A stretch of DNA of 64,000 bases from the NCBI RefSeq assembly GCF_964199755.1, contig NC_133914.1, positions 4,393,368 through 4,457,367 on the forward strand, given 5' to 3'. The notes beneath the pieces were generated by a model that worked only from the letters and a program-made list of their open reading frames with translations, had not been told where the DNA came from and did no database searches. The translations under genes were made by a program, and so were the position numbers. How positions within the stretch are numbered: position 1 is the stretch's first letter; the number at the start of each line of letters is the position of its first letter. Origin of the DNA: Larus michahellis. Its lineage: Eukaryota; Chordata; Aves; Charadriiformes; Laridae. Positions 1-11,600 of this stretch are shown one piece after another.

Positions 1-921
1 AGCCTCGCTGGTGGGGTTTGCAGGGACGAGGTGGAGGAGAGCCACCTCAGCGTGCGCAGTTTGCAGCGATGCCCTTGCTCTGCGGACCGGGACCCCCTGC
101 CAAAATGTTGGAAAATTGCAGGTGGCGATGGAGGGGGAAACGGTGCGAGTGTCACATCCTGGAGGTGCTGCCTCTGATCGGTAGAAGGGGTGAGGGGACG
201 CCTGCGTGTCTGAGAAGGCACCTCAGCCTTGCTCTGACGGAGCTTGTGGGGTCGGTGCCGTGGAGGCATTCCGGAGAAAAGCCGCTCTCGGCTTCCCAGG
301 GGCAAACACCAGGCAGAGAGCGGGAGAGAGGAGGGAACATGCCCGGCAGCGCACAGCCGGCTGCGAGCCCTGGTCAGCAAACTGCTTACACGGGTGTTAT
401 GCTCAGAGTCCGCATTTTCATTCTGTCTCCGTTCCAGAAAAAAAAAAAAAAAAAAGGTTTAAATTCCATTCAGCGCATTGGAACTCGAACGTGTGCGTAG
501 ATGCTTGGCGGAGCCGCTGGTGTTTCTGCTGAGGTGGCCGCTGAGCCTGTCTGCTTCTGGTATTTACACTGGCCCGGTAAGAAATGGGCTGAGAGGACGC
601 GTTACAACCTCTCTCCCTCTGCATCCTGGCCAAGGTTAAGAAGTCAGGGAAATTATTTTTTTTAATAGGAACAATATCAAAGAGGTCTTCCGCGTCATCT
701 CCCCTATCTGTGATCTCTTTCATAAGTGACTTCTTCATAGAGATTTGCAGCCCTTTGAAGTGCCTGGTAGTAAATAAAAGCGCATAATTTACAAACATGG
801 CTGAAGCCAGAAATACCTTTCTGCGTCTGTCCTCTCTGTTTATCAATTCAGGTTTCCAGAGAACCGGAGGGAGAATTTCCCTGGCATCAGTGACCTACTT
901 GAGGCAACTTTCAAGCTCAGA
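1..921 (+). other. PIGV 5' flank / likely 5'UTR and upstream intron
   Basis: No coding exon is recognisable here. The first coding ATG of PIGV is at 922. Two possible 3' splice sites lie just before it, with AG at 850-851 and at 858-859, so the coding start probably sits in an exon beginning at 852 or 860 and the non-coding first exon lies further left or outside the window. An 18-base A tract occupies 438-455. Short open frames here look like chance. Confidence 0.5.
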
Positions 922-3900
922 ATGGAGCTGGTGAGCAGGCAAGACCCCCACCTCCGAGAGGTCGTGTGGTTTGCGGTGTGCTGCAGGGCCCTGACGCTTC
1001 TGCTGCAGGCAAGTCCCCTCTTCCTCAGCCAAAAAATGCTGCGACGTCTCTCGTTTGCTGCTCCGAGGCTTCTCTCTTCGGTACTGCCTCGTGCACCGGG
1101 GGCGAGCTGGTTCTGCTTGAGTGGGAAATCGTCTTCTCCTTTGGAGAACCAGCTGCATCCAGGGAGGCAGGTTGCTGTAAAGTAAAATTACATAAAATTC
1201 CTTGTAACTCGCTGTGTTTTCACGCCGCTGTTGCAAGAGGTTCGGCAGCACGAGAGGCTGAAGCCTCAGTTTATCCACAGAAAGGGAACAATAATCTCCT
1301 CCTGCACATTCCGCCCGAGTCTCACACCCAGAGCCGTCCTTCTCCGAGCGTGGGGAGAGCTCGGATGCTCACTCCGTCCCACCTGCGCGTACCGAGACAG
1401 CCAGCAGAGAGCCTGGCTGTGGCCACGGCCCTCCTGGAACAAAATCAGCCTGAGAAAGCTCTTCAGCGGCAGGCCACCAGCCAGCTGGCAGATTGCGGCA
1501 GCCCCGGTCACCACTGGGTAGGGCTGAGCGGAACCATCAGCCGAGATGAAAGACTCCGTGTTAGGAATGCCAGGGGCCTGGGTAGACCAGATGCATGCTT
1601 CGTGGTAGAACGGCGGCTTTCTGTGTCTTTTAGTCCCAATTTGTTCAGCGTGGACTTTTCTCTGGCAACGCTGAACTTATTGCAGGGGACTCATCCCGAT
1701 CTACGTGTAGTTAAGCTACGCAGTTTACCTTCTGGGGTTTTTTTTTTTTAAACATATTTTCATTTGGAATTACATTACAACGCGTTAAGTTGCGTACCTC
1801 CTATCTCAGGAGCTCTCTGGGTTTTTCTCTCACCTTTTAAAACGTGGCCAGCACCACAAGCTCACGGAGAGAGAGGTGTGTGCGTTCTGCTTGCTCCTCT
1901 CCAGAAAGAGAACTCGGTCGCCTGCCGAGTTGCAGAGGTGATGGAGTGATGTAGAGACTAGAGAGGGGGCCTGGGAATCGGCCGCTGTCTCCTGCATCGG
2001 TTTGCTCTGGGAAAATGTTTTTTCTCTCGTTCTGTTCCCTCTCCCTTGTACGTCAGCTGGGACAGTAATGCCAAACCGAGTAGAAGCGGAGGCTCACCAG
2101 TGCTGCAGAGGCACCCAGCGTCAACGTATGCGGTTAGACGTGCCTGAGCACGGGGCTGAGCAGCCTTTCCCTGTCAAGTTCCGTGGGGATTCATGCTGGA
2201 TGCGGTCCAGAGCTTTATTCAGTTCGGGTGTAAATACCCCAAAAGACTGTGTTTGCACCTTTTCACAGTCCCTCAGCCTGGCTTCTGTGCTGCTCCTGTC
2301 CCCTCCTGTGAAACCCAGGAGTCCTCCTCCTGCTCGGTGCTTTCCGTAAGGTACAAGAGGATCTCTGCTGGACTTCAGTCCCCTTTTTCTGTTTTTTTCC
2401 AGGCTCTGTTTAACCTCCTGATCCCGGATCACGCCGCAGACGCCTTCTCTCCCCCTCGCCTGCCGGAGCCTGGCCTGTGGGACCTGCTCTTGGAGCAGCT
2501 GCTGGGAGGCCTCTCGCGCTGGGATGCGGAGCATTTCCTCTTCATCGCCGAGCGGGGTTACCTGTACGAGCACAACTGCGCCTTCTTCCCGCTGTACCCC
2601 CTGGCCCTGCGTGCCCTGGCCGAGGGTGCTCTGTGGCCCTTGCAGCGGCTGCTGCGGTTGCGGAGCCGCCTCCTGCTATCAGCCGTACTTCTTAATTCCC
2701 TTTTTTCTATCCTGGCAGCCGCTGCCCTGTATAAACTGGGCTGCGCGGTGCTGCGGTGTCGCAGGCTGGCTTTCCTTGCTGCCCTTCTCTTTTCGCTCAG
2801 CCCTGCCAACGTATTTATGGCAGCTGCTTACTCAGAGAGCACGTTTGCCTTCCTGGCGTTCAGTGCCATGTGGCAACTGGAGAAGGGGCAGAGCTGGCTC
2901 AGCGGGCTGCTCTTCTCCCTCGCTTCTGGGGTGCGTGCCAACGGGCTTATTAATGCCGGCTTCTTTCTCTACTCCCGCGGTAAATGCTTTGCCCTTCAGC
3001 TCCAGGGGGTTTCAGGGCCGGTAAGGAAGCTCCCTCCGTTGTGGAAGCAGCTCCTCAGCCTGGCATCTTCAGCGGTTCTGGTGTGCGCTGGGATTTTTCT
3101 GCCTTTTGCTTTATTTCAGTATTACGCCTACGTGAGGTTCTGTGGTGCTGGCACCGGCCTGGAGCCGACCATCCCCAAACCGCTGCTGCAGCTGGCGCTG
3201 GACAAGGGCTATCGTCTGGTGGCCACCGATGGGGACAAACCCCCTTGGTGCTCCCAGCGATTCCCCGTGGTCTATTCCTATATTCAAGACGCTTACTGGA
3301 ATGTGGGTTTTCTAAGGTATTTTGAGCTCAGACAGATACCAAATTTCTTGCTTGCTTTGCCTATCACGCTTCTGGGCTCGTGGGCTGCCTGGACCTACAT
3401 CATTGCAAACCCCCGGCACTGCCTAACTCTTGGTCTAGAGAGAAGAAAGAGTGAAGAAGGAGGTAAACCAAGCGCTGGGTTTTGCTGCCCCGCTGTCTTC
3501 GTGTACGTGGTCCATGCCACGGTCCTGCTGGCGTTTGGCTTCTTCTGCATGCACGTGCAGGTAGGACCTTCACCACAACGCGCAGGAGCGATTTCTTCAG
3601 GGGAGCGCGGCGTGGTGGCCGAGGCAGTGACAGTCACAGCCTGGAGCTGGCCCAGCTGCAGGGCAACGCAAACCAAAAGCTTTGCCTTTCCTCTTTGGGA
3701 GCTGCTTCCACCGAGAGTTTCCAAAGCCGCTTAATCCCTCTGCTCTGCCAGAGGAATCTCCCAAAGAGATTTTCCCAGGGGCTCGGTGTGATGAGGACAC
3801 CAGGACATGGATCAAAGGGTCCAGCTGGTGTTGGTGACGTTTGATGTGGGCTTAAGGCCAGGTTTGCCGAGCACTGCGAGCCGGCGGTTTGGGGACAAGG

Positions 3901-4706
3901 ATACTGGGTCGTTGTCATGTTGTCTGAGCTTAATGGATGGCAATGGAAGGATCCAGAGCCTGTCACCCGTCCCTAGAAAGTGTGTGAAGGTCTATTTAGG
4001 ACACAGCTGGTGGCACTAAAGGTTGGGGGTTCCAGTGAAAAAATAATTGAAGAGTGAGATTCAAATCTCCCCTGAAGCTGCTGCCCCATCCCAGCTCCTG
4101 AGCTGGATGGTGACAAGGGTTTCAGTGGGATGGTGACAATTAGTTACCGTGTTTGTCCAAAACCTGGGGACCGCTTGATCGCTTACACAGATGTCTTAAT
4201 GAATGAAGCGGGTTGAGCTGGGAGGAGTTTCGTTTCAATGGAATAAACTCCAGCACCGGGAACTGGGGCCGTATTTCAGTCCTCTTTCTCAGCAGCCCGT
4301 CTGAGGCGGATGGATGGCTCCTTCCGTCCTTGGGATGAGGGTCGGTGACAGTCAGAGACCTGCAGCTTATGTGATTTTTGGCTCTGCCTGTCGTCTTCAG
4401 GTGCTGACCCGCTTCCTTGGCTCCTCCTCTCCCATCCTGTACTGGTTTTCCGCTCACCTCCTTCAAGAACGCGAACCTTTGCTCTGGAGCGAAGGGACCG
4501 ATCACCAAACTGCGGCACCTCGCCCCGAGCAATCTCTTCGAGGTCAATCTGGTTCCTGCGGGAAAAGGACTCCTGAAAACCCCGTTGTGAGGCTGCTGCT
4601 GAACTGCAGATTAATCACCCCCCTTGGCAAATGCATCCTCGGATTCTTCCTCTCCTTCTGGCTGCTGGGACTGATCCTGCACTGCAACTTCTTGCCATGG
4701 ACGTAG
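922..4706 (+). CDS. PIGV: GPI mannosyltransferase 2 (PIG-V), three coding exons
   Basis: PIG-V adds the second mannose to the glycosylphosphatidylinositol anchor precursor on the luminal side of the ER, using dolichol-phosphate-mannose. Coding exons are 922-1008, 2403-3560 and 4401-4706 (stop TAG), all phase 0, giving 516 aa against 493 recalled for human. The sequence follows human PIGV throughout. The GT-C type luminal loop WDAEHF (W69, D70) near the N terminus is intact and carries the acidic residue expected to be essential; YLYEH follows it. Many hydrophobic segments fill the rest, and the C terminus HCNFLPWT matches human. The first intron uses a GC donor (CAG|GCAAGT), whereas the second has ordinary GT-AG ends. 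The ATG at 922 is chosen because the following residues align with the human N terminus. No clear AATAAA was seen downstream. Confidence 0.97.
1009..2402 (+). other. PIGV: PIGV intron 1 with a GC-AG splice pair
   Basis: Exon 1 ends CAG and the intron opens GCAAGT, the known consensus for the minor GC-AG class of U2 introns. It closes with AG at 2401-2402 after a T-rich tract. Joining here gives LLLQ-ALFN, which matches human PIGV (LMLQALFN), so no GT donor can replace it without breaking the alignment. The intron body holds no recognised gene. Confidence 0.88.
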
Positions 4707-5519
4707 CCGGGGGGGTGTGTTGGTGCAGGCGGGTCGTGGGGCAGCAGCGCTGCTCAGAACTGAAACCCGCTTTTGCTAAAAAGCTTGATGTACCTGTAAG
4801 GATGCTGTTGGGTGTAATGAAGGCATCAGTCCTCAGTTATGTACCGAGCTGTCGCTGCCTGGCCGTGTCCGTGTTCTTTGCTGATGCTACAGCGTCCTGC
4901 CCCCTCTCTGCTGTCATTCCTGATGGCCAAAATTCCCGTAAGCTGCCTGGGATGGGGAATACCTCTTGGTTCCTCCGTCCTCTGGGGGACCTACTGCCAC
5001 CGAGCCGGTATTTATGGCACGGATCCCTGTCCGCCAGCTTCCCGGAAATCTCCGGGAAGTGCCCTTGATGGGCGCAGGGCGGGGTCTGCTGCCTTGTATG
5101 AGCCGCTGGGCCCCCCCCCTCCCAGTGCCGCTGGGACCTCCCCGGTGCCACTGGGACCCTCCCCTAGGGTAGGGTCTAGCGGTAGGGTCTCCACCGGTAG
5201 GGTCTACCGGTGCTGCTGGGACCCCCCCGCGGTGCTGCTGGGACCTCCCCGGTGCCACTGGGACCCTCCCGGTGCCGCTGGGACCCCCCCGGTGCGGGTC
5301 GGGCCCCCTCGGTGCCACTGAGACACGCCCCGCCCCCCCCCCCCCGGTTCCTTCTCTCCCCACACCTCGGGGCCGACCGGGGCACGCCGCTCCTCCGGTG
5401 ACCTCGCCTGGTTGCGGGCCGGGGTGGCGGGGGGCGCGGTGTCCGCTCCCCCGCATCCCTCCCCCCGCCCCCGGTAGCCACGGAGAGTTTCCCGGTCCGA
5501 CCCCCCCGCCCTTGTCCCC
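4707..5519. other. PIGV-ZDHHC18 spacer
   Basis: This short spacer between two genes on the same strand contains the PIGV 3'UTR (end not located), then the minisatellite described separately, then the G/C-rich upstream edge of the ZDHHC18 CpG island. Long open frames on both strands come from the repeat and base composition. I see no other gene. Confidence 0.5.
5100..5332. repeat. 20-21 bp minisatellite upstream of ZDHHC18
   Basis: About eight imperfect copies of a unit like GGTGCCACTGGGACCCTCCC are visible, starting near 5124, 5143, 5209, 5231, 5251, 5271, 5292 and 5312. Between the second and third copies is a different small repeat built on GGTAGGGTCT (5166-5208). Variation among the copies suggests it is not very recent. 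Confidence 0.85.
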
Positions 5520-5605
5520 TCCCGGTAGCGGGGCGGGGCTGCCCCCGGCGCGGCCGGCAGGGGGCGCTGCGGGGCGGGGCGGGGCGGGGCGGGCGCTGCG
5601 GCGCC
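5520..5605 (+). promoter_or_regulatory. ZDHHC18: ZDHHC18 CpG promoter: CTCF-like site and GC-box array
   Basis: The 86 bases before the ATG are almost pure G/C. A run of overlapping GGGGCGGGG boxes at 5571-5596 fits Sp-family binding. Just before it, 5554-5568 reads CCGGCAGGGGGCGCT, close to the CTCF core motif. There is no TATA box, as expected for a CpG-island housekeeping promoter. The transcription start was not located. Confidence 0.6.
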
Positions 5606-8600
5606 ATGAAGGAGTGCGAGTACCGGCAGATCCCGCCGGGGGTAGCGGGGCCGGCTACCGGCACCGTCGCTTCCTCGCCCCCGCCAGCCGCCGGCCTGGA
5701 GCGGTCCGGTGCCACCCGCCGGCCCCGGCGGAAGTGGGAGGTTTTCCCCGGCCGCAACCGGTTCTACTGCGGCGGCCGCCTCATGCTGGCCCGGCACAGC
5801 GGAGTCTTCGCCCTCACCCTCGGCCTCATCCTGGCCACCAGCGGGCTCTTCTTCGCCTTCGAGTGAGTGCGGGATGACGGGATGGGGGCTCTCGGCACGG
5901 CCGGGGGGGCTGCGGGGTCGCGGGGGTCCCCCCTTCCTCTGCTGGGGGGTCCCGCCGGTGTCCCCGTCTTCCCTCCCCGCTTCCCGGTATCGGCTACCCC
6001 CTTTCCCGGGATCGGGCCCCCTGCCCTGCTGGGGTGAAGCCGTGTGGGGTCTCCGAGCAGCCCCCGTCCCGTGCCCCCCATCCTCCTTTAAGCCTTTCCG
6101 GGGGGGGTGCCGTTGGTTAGCTGTTATCCCACCCATGCCCTCGTGGTGGGAGGGGGGTGGGCAGCATCTCTTTCTAATTCCTCCATGGGAGCCCCTATAT
6201 CCCTTCCTTCTCCTCGCCATTCCCCCCCCTGCACAGCCCCCAGACCCGCTTTGCAGGCAGCCACGGCACCCCCATGGCCCGTCCCTCTTTGCGGGGGTGG
6301 TGGTGGGGAGACGGGGGTGGCCTTGGACCTTTTTTGCCCAGTCTGGTCTGGGGAAGAGGTTTAACATCCCGCCAGGATCCCCTCCTGCCCTCTAAAGATC
6401 CCCCCCCAGGATCCCCTCCTGCCCTCTAAAGATCCCCCCCCAGGATCCCCTCCTGCCCTCTAAAGATCCCCCCCCAGGATCCCCTCCTGCCCTCTAAAGA
6501 TCCCCCTCCAGGATCTCCTCCTGCCCTCTAAAGATATTCCCAGCCTTCCCTCCTGCTACAGAGGGGAGAACTGGTCCAGGATCGCAGTCAGGAGGCACCC
6601 CCCCGCCCCAGGACCGGTGGTCTTGGTCCGCAGAGGCAGCAGGAGCAGCGTTTCGGTGAAAGGTCCTTGATAAAGGGTGAAACTCTTTGGGGTCCCACCT
6701 GGAGGGTCTGCGCTGGAGCTCTGCCCCCACTGTGCAGGGGTGCCTGGGGAAGAGGGGGCTGCATCGCTCCGCGTCCCCTCCGCTTTAGGAAAGCCATCCC
6801 TCTCCTGCGCCCCGAGGGAGGGGAGAGCCAGGAGCACCCCGTTACACGGAGGAGCCGGGGATGGAGCACCGCTGGTTACCGACACCTCTGAGACCTTCTG
6901 CTCTCCTGCCTCCCCGATCCTGCCCGGGGAGGGAAGGGAGCTTGTTTTTCCTGCCGCTGTATGAAGCTGGGGCTGGGGGGGGGTCACGCCTGCCTTCGGA
7001 TCACGGCGTTATCCCTGCGAGTCTCCGAGTAAAGCTGCCCAAGCCTGCAGGCGGGGGGAGATGAAGGTATTTGCTCGGATTAGAGGTTCTGAGACGTCGG
7101 ATGAGCTGGAAGGGGCAGGCAGGCCGCTGCAGGAGGCAGTAATGGCATCCCCCATGCGAAAAACTCCTTTCTTCGTGCCGTCTCTGCCCCTCCGACAGCT
7201 TTCTCTGCTGCGTCTGAAACTAACGGGCAGCGCTGGCGCAGTCACCGCTCTGTGCGGGGCCAAGCAGAGGACATCTGCTCCCCCCTCCCTCCTTGCCTAG
7301 TCACTCTTTTCTTGGTGGAAGATGCCCTGGGGCTTTCTGCGTTGTTATTTTAGCCGTGTGCTCCTGTCGCAGGGGTTACCGTTTGCTAGATACAGAGCAA
7401 ATACATCTTGCCTGGGTCTGCACTGCGCTTCACGTTTTTTAACGTGATTTCTTGTTGCCTGGCGGGGGAAAGCGGGGTCCAGAGATTCTCCCAGAAAAGG
7501 GGTGGCGAGAAGCTCGCATCTCTCATTTCGGAGACCTTTCTGTCCGACCGAGGGGCTCGGTGGCTGCTTTGTTCTGGACAGCTGAGCTCCGGGAGTTGAA
7601 ACAAAAGTTGCTTAATCCTCTCAAACTGCCTCGCGGCGTTACTGAGACTTAGCGCTGCCCGCAGACATCGGGGCTCAAGCAGCTTCCCCGTCTGCGCTCG
7701 ACTTATCTGTGCTTATAATAGCAAATCCCCCCGCGGAGAAAGGGACGGGAGGGGGGGGTCCGACACCGCGCCGTGCAAAGATCCGTGTTCCTCGGCAGCC
7801 TTCACCCATCGTGCTGCCAATAACGGAGCTGCCCTGATGTGGGGTGCCATCGCGCCGGTCCCCATCCGTGATAAAACACCCCCGGGTCGTAGCGCCGCAA
7901 GCCCTGGAGCGGGCATCGTCTGCCGAGGTGCCCGATGGCTTGTCCTGGCAGCGTCGATGCTGGAAGGCATCGCTGGCCAAACATCTGGCACACCGTGAAG
8001 GGCACGCGGGTCATCCGGAGACATCAAAGCTGCCTTGAATGGAAGCCAAGTGCCCTCTCGGCTTCTGGTGTTGGACCGAATGGGATCGCGTTCACGCGGG
8101 TGTTGATTCCTGCTTAGCTTGGGGTGTTTCTCCGCGTGTTCTCGATGCCGCTGTTGTAGAAGGTGACCGAGCTTTGGGGCAGCTGCCAGGTTTTTGAAAT
8201 GGGATTCTGGGACTTCAGAAGGGCGAAGAGCTTGTGCAGAGGGGCTTGTACTGCCACCTTGGTGCCAAAGACCCTGTCTTCCCAGTGCTACTCCAGTGTT
8301 TCCTGGGCTGGCTCTTGCTGTTCCAGAGGTCTCTGCAAAGCAGAGGTGCTCCAGCCCACCCCCCCGTGATAATCCGTAGTGTGTAACGTCGCCGCCGATA
8401 GCCGGTTCTGTAGCGGTGGTTGGTAACGATGTGGTTTTTTTCCCTTTTCTTTTAACAGCTGCCCCTTCCTTGCCAGTCACCTCACCTTGGCCATCCCCAT
8501 CATTGCAGCCGTCCTCTTCTTCTTCGTCATCAGCTGCCTGCTCCAGACGAGCTTCCGAGACCCGGGTATCCTGCCCAGAGCCACCCCGAGCGAGGCCGCA

Positions 8601-11600
8601 GACCTGGAAAAGCGGATCGGTGAGACTTCTGTGACCCTCTCCTGTGTTTGGTCCAGTGCGTGTGTGTGTGCGTGTGTGTGTGTGTGTCACACGCGTTTCA
8701 GCCTCAGTGAGTCTCTGGAGAAAAAGCCGGAGTATCAAATCGCGGAGCTTGACAATGATATGTCTTGATAACGTCTTAAAAGTCCCGGTAAAAGAGATGC
8801 GACGAGCTCCTCGAGCACAGCCGGCAGCGCTTCAGAGAGAGGGTCTGCAGAGATGACTTTCGTTTCTATCCCGTCCCATCGCTCTCCGAGGCAAAGCCCC
8901 GTACGGTGGGTCGTGGCTGTGTCTGTTCCTGCCCTCGGGACGACACCTGAGCGGGCAGCGGCTCGTGCAGAGCTCGGGGGAGGGACAGCCTGTGGCACCC
9001 GTGTCCCAAACACGTTAAGGACTGTGTGCCAGCGGCCGGGGGAGCACGAAGTCCCCGTCAGGATCACGCTGCCAGGCTCTTGAAGACAGAGCGAGAGTGC
9101 GCGCTGCTCTGTAACGGTGATCGTTGTCCAGACTCGGAGGAATCTGACCCTCTGCCGCCTTCCCTAAAATACGGGTGGTGAGGACGTAGGGTAATTAACT
9201 TAGGCATGAGTGCTTTTTAAGATTACGATTTGCCACTGAGCCTGCTGTGCTGCAGTGTTTCCTTTGTTGCGATGGTTTCCAACAGTATGCTAACGTTTGT
9301 CCCCAGCGAAAAACTGCCACGTCACGCTCTTCTGGTGGCGACCAAGAAGGTGTATGCGTCCAGCACCCGTGGACCTTGGTGCTGTGACCCGTAGTCACAA
9401 ATGCTTCAGCAAAGCTAACGTGAGACAGCTTGAATCTGCCCCGCCGAAGATGGTTGCAAGGCAGTAATTCTACATCCGACTGAAAAAATACGGTTTTAAA
9501 ATATCCTCAGAGCGGTTATCCGTGTTTCTATATATAAGTGCTTAAAGCAGTAATCTGGCTGCAGATGCTGCCTGATGTGCCAGCTGTTACCGTTAATATA
9601 ATCCACTTCTTACCCTCTTAACGTGCTCACTGTTACATCTCCGTTTGCCAAGACTTCCTCGGAGTTGGGAAGGTGCTCTTTTAAGAGTGACTAAAATAAG
9701 GGAATAACCCCCAAAACTGCAAACGTGATACAGAGGTTTTCCAGCTTTTGCTGAGCAGGGGAACGGCCTCCAGCTGCCAGTGCCCAGTGAATAACGAAGT
9801 GCCGGCGCAGGCAGGTGTAACTCGCGGTGTCTCTAAAAATCCCCAGTTTCGACCTTGAGGAGGAGGAATCCTCTCGTCTTATAAGAGACACGTGTTAAAT
9901 TTCAACGAAATCCGCCTGGAGCACGCGGGACCCGCTGGCTGTCCTCCCCCGCTGTGCTGGGAATGGGTCGGTGAGTCGTGTGCTAGGGGTGGCCGGGGCT
10001 GCTTCTGCGGAGGTTTGCCCTCGTCTCGGTAACTTGGATGCTTACAGCAGAGGAGGAACCACCCGTGCGTTAACAGATGATGTTGTCTCTCCTTGCGTGG
10101 TGATCCGTTAGACGCGGGGAGATGAGTTGGTGTCGCTGGGCACGTTAACTCTGCTGCTTTTACGCTCGCTATTTATAAATTGCTTTATGTTCTCAAACTG
10201 TTGGGCAGATATTACTTCCTCCTGGCATCCCAGCAGCGTTGCCAGACAAGGAAACGACATAAATAATGCTGCGAGGAGCTGACTGGAGTTCCTGGCTGCC
10301 CACCCCGCAACAAATCCTGCCGGCTGAGCTGCCTCTCGGCTTCTGATTAAAACCAGGAGAGCACGCGCCGATCCCTTACCCTGCCAGGGAGCGGATACGG
10401 GGGGGCTTGGGTTTCGCCTGCGCGGGTTTGACTGTCCCTCCTTGTCCTTGCAGACAGCATGGGCACCTCTACCTACCGCCCGCCGGCCCGCACCATGGAG
10501 GTGGTCATAAACAAGTACGTGGTGAAACTCAAGTACTGCTACACCTGCAAAATGTTCCGCCCTCCCCGCACCTCTCACTGCAGCGTCTGCGACAACTGCG
10601 TCGGTAAGCCCGGAGAGAGGAAAGGTGCCGCTGTCCCGTGTGCGTGTGGTTTATGTTCCTGGACAGGTTGCTTCTGCGTCTCGTAAAGGATTATAAAGCG
10701 AGATGCCGAGCGGTTTTTCTTCTTCCCGCTTGAAATGAAAGCAACACCAAGTGCGGTGGCTCGGGGCGAGGGGGCGGCACGTCCAAGACTCCGTGTGTCT
10801 CTGCTTTCCCAGGTTCGGGGAGGTCTGTGCCATGAAATGCGGTTGAGGCCCCCACCGAACACAGGGTTTGCCGCGGGGTCCGTGTTGCGTGTGGCCGTGC
10901 TGGTGCCAGGCTGGCAGAGACACCGCCGTGGATGCGGGTTGAGCTCTTCTGTGTCCTCTCCCCGTGCCCTCAGACTGCGGCGGGGCAGGAGGGAATGAAC
11001 AAAGACCCGAAGAAAAGTCTCTGGTGGCTTCCCGCGGGCAGGGACAGGCGGAGGGGGGGTGGGCAGGGGGGGGTTCCCAGGCTGCACCGCAGCAGCTTGA
11101 ACTGGCGGCGGGGTGGCATCTGATTTGGGGACATTTTAATGGAGATTTTAATCCTCGCGTGGCTGCTCTGTGTGGATGCGGAGGTTGTGCTTTACGCTCT
11201 CTGCCGGGGCAGCCTGAGGAGCCACCGACCCGCTGCAGGACCCCAAGGCTCTGCTGAAGAGAAGAAATTTGGGAATCGCCAAGCGTTCTGCGTTTGGGGA
11301 TGGCGGTGGGTGGCCGTGACGCCTCCCTCGCGCTGGCGCAGCTCGCCGGAAAGCAGCCGCGGCTGGGGCAGGGTTTGGAGAGGAGCCGGCCGGGGGCGCG
11401 GGCTTGTGCCCGCTTTGTGTGCGACGGGTTTTATTTGAGCTGGCGTCCCCTGCGGAATGGTTGGTCTGAAACGCGGCCCTTTCATTAGAAGGCAGTGGGG
11501 AGTCTCTCCAGATACGCTGCACCTGCCCTGGGTTCCCAGGCAGTTTCTGTGGTTTGAGAGGCGTATCTTTATAACTTCGAAAACTGTTTTTCTGCCCCCG

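Noticed and set aside
5204-6367. 387-codon minus-strand frame opposite ZDHHC18 exon 1
   Set aside because: Crosses the CpG island and minisatellite; it is the shadow of a real exon plus G/C-rich sequence.
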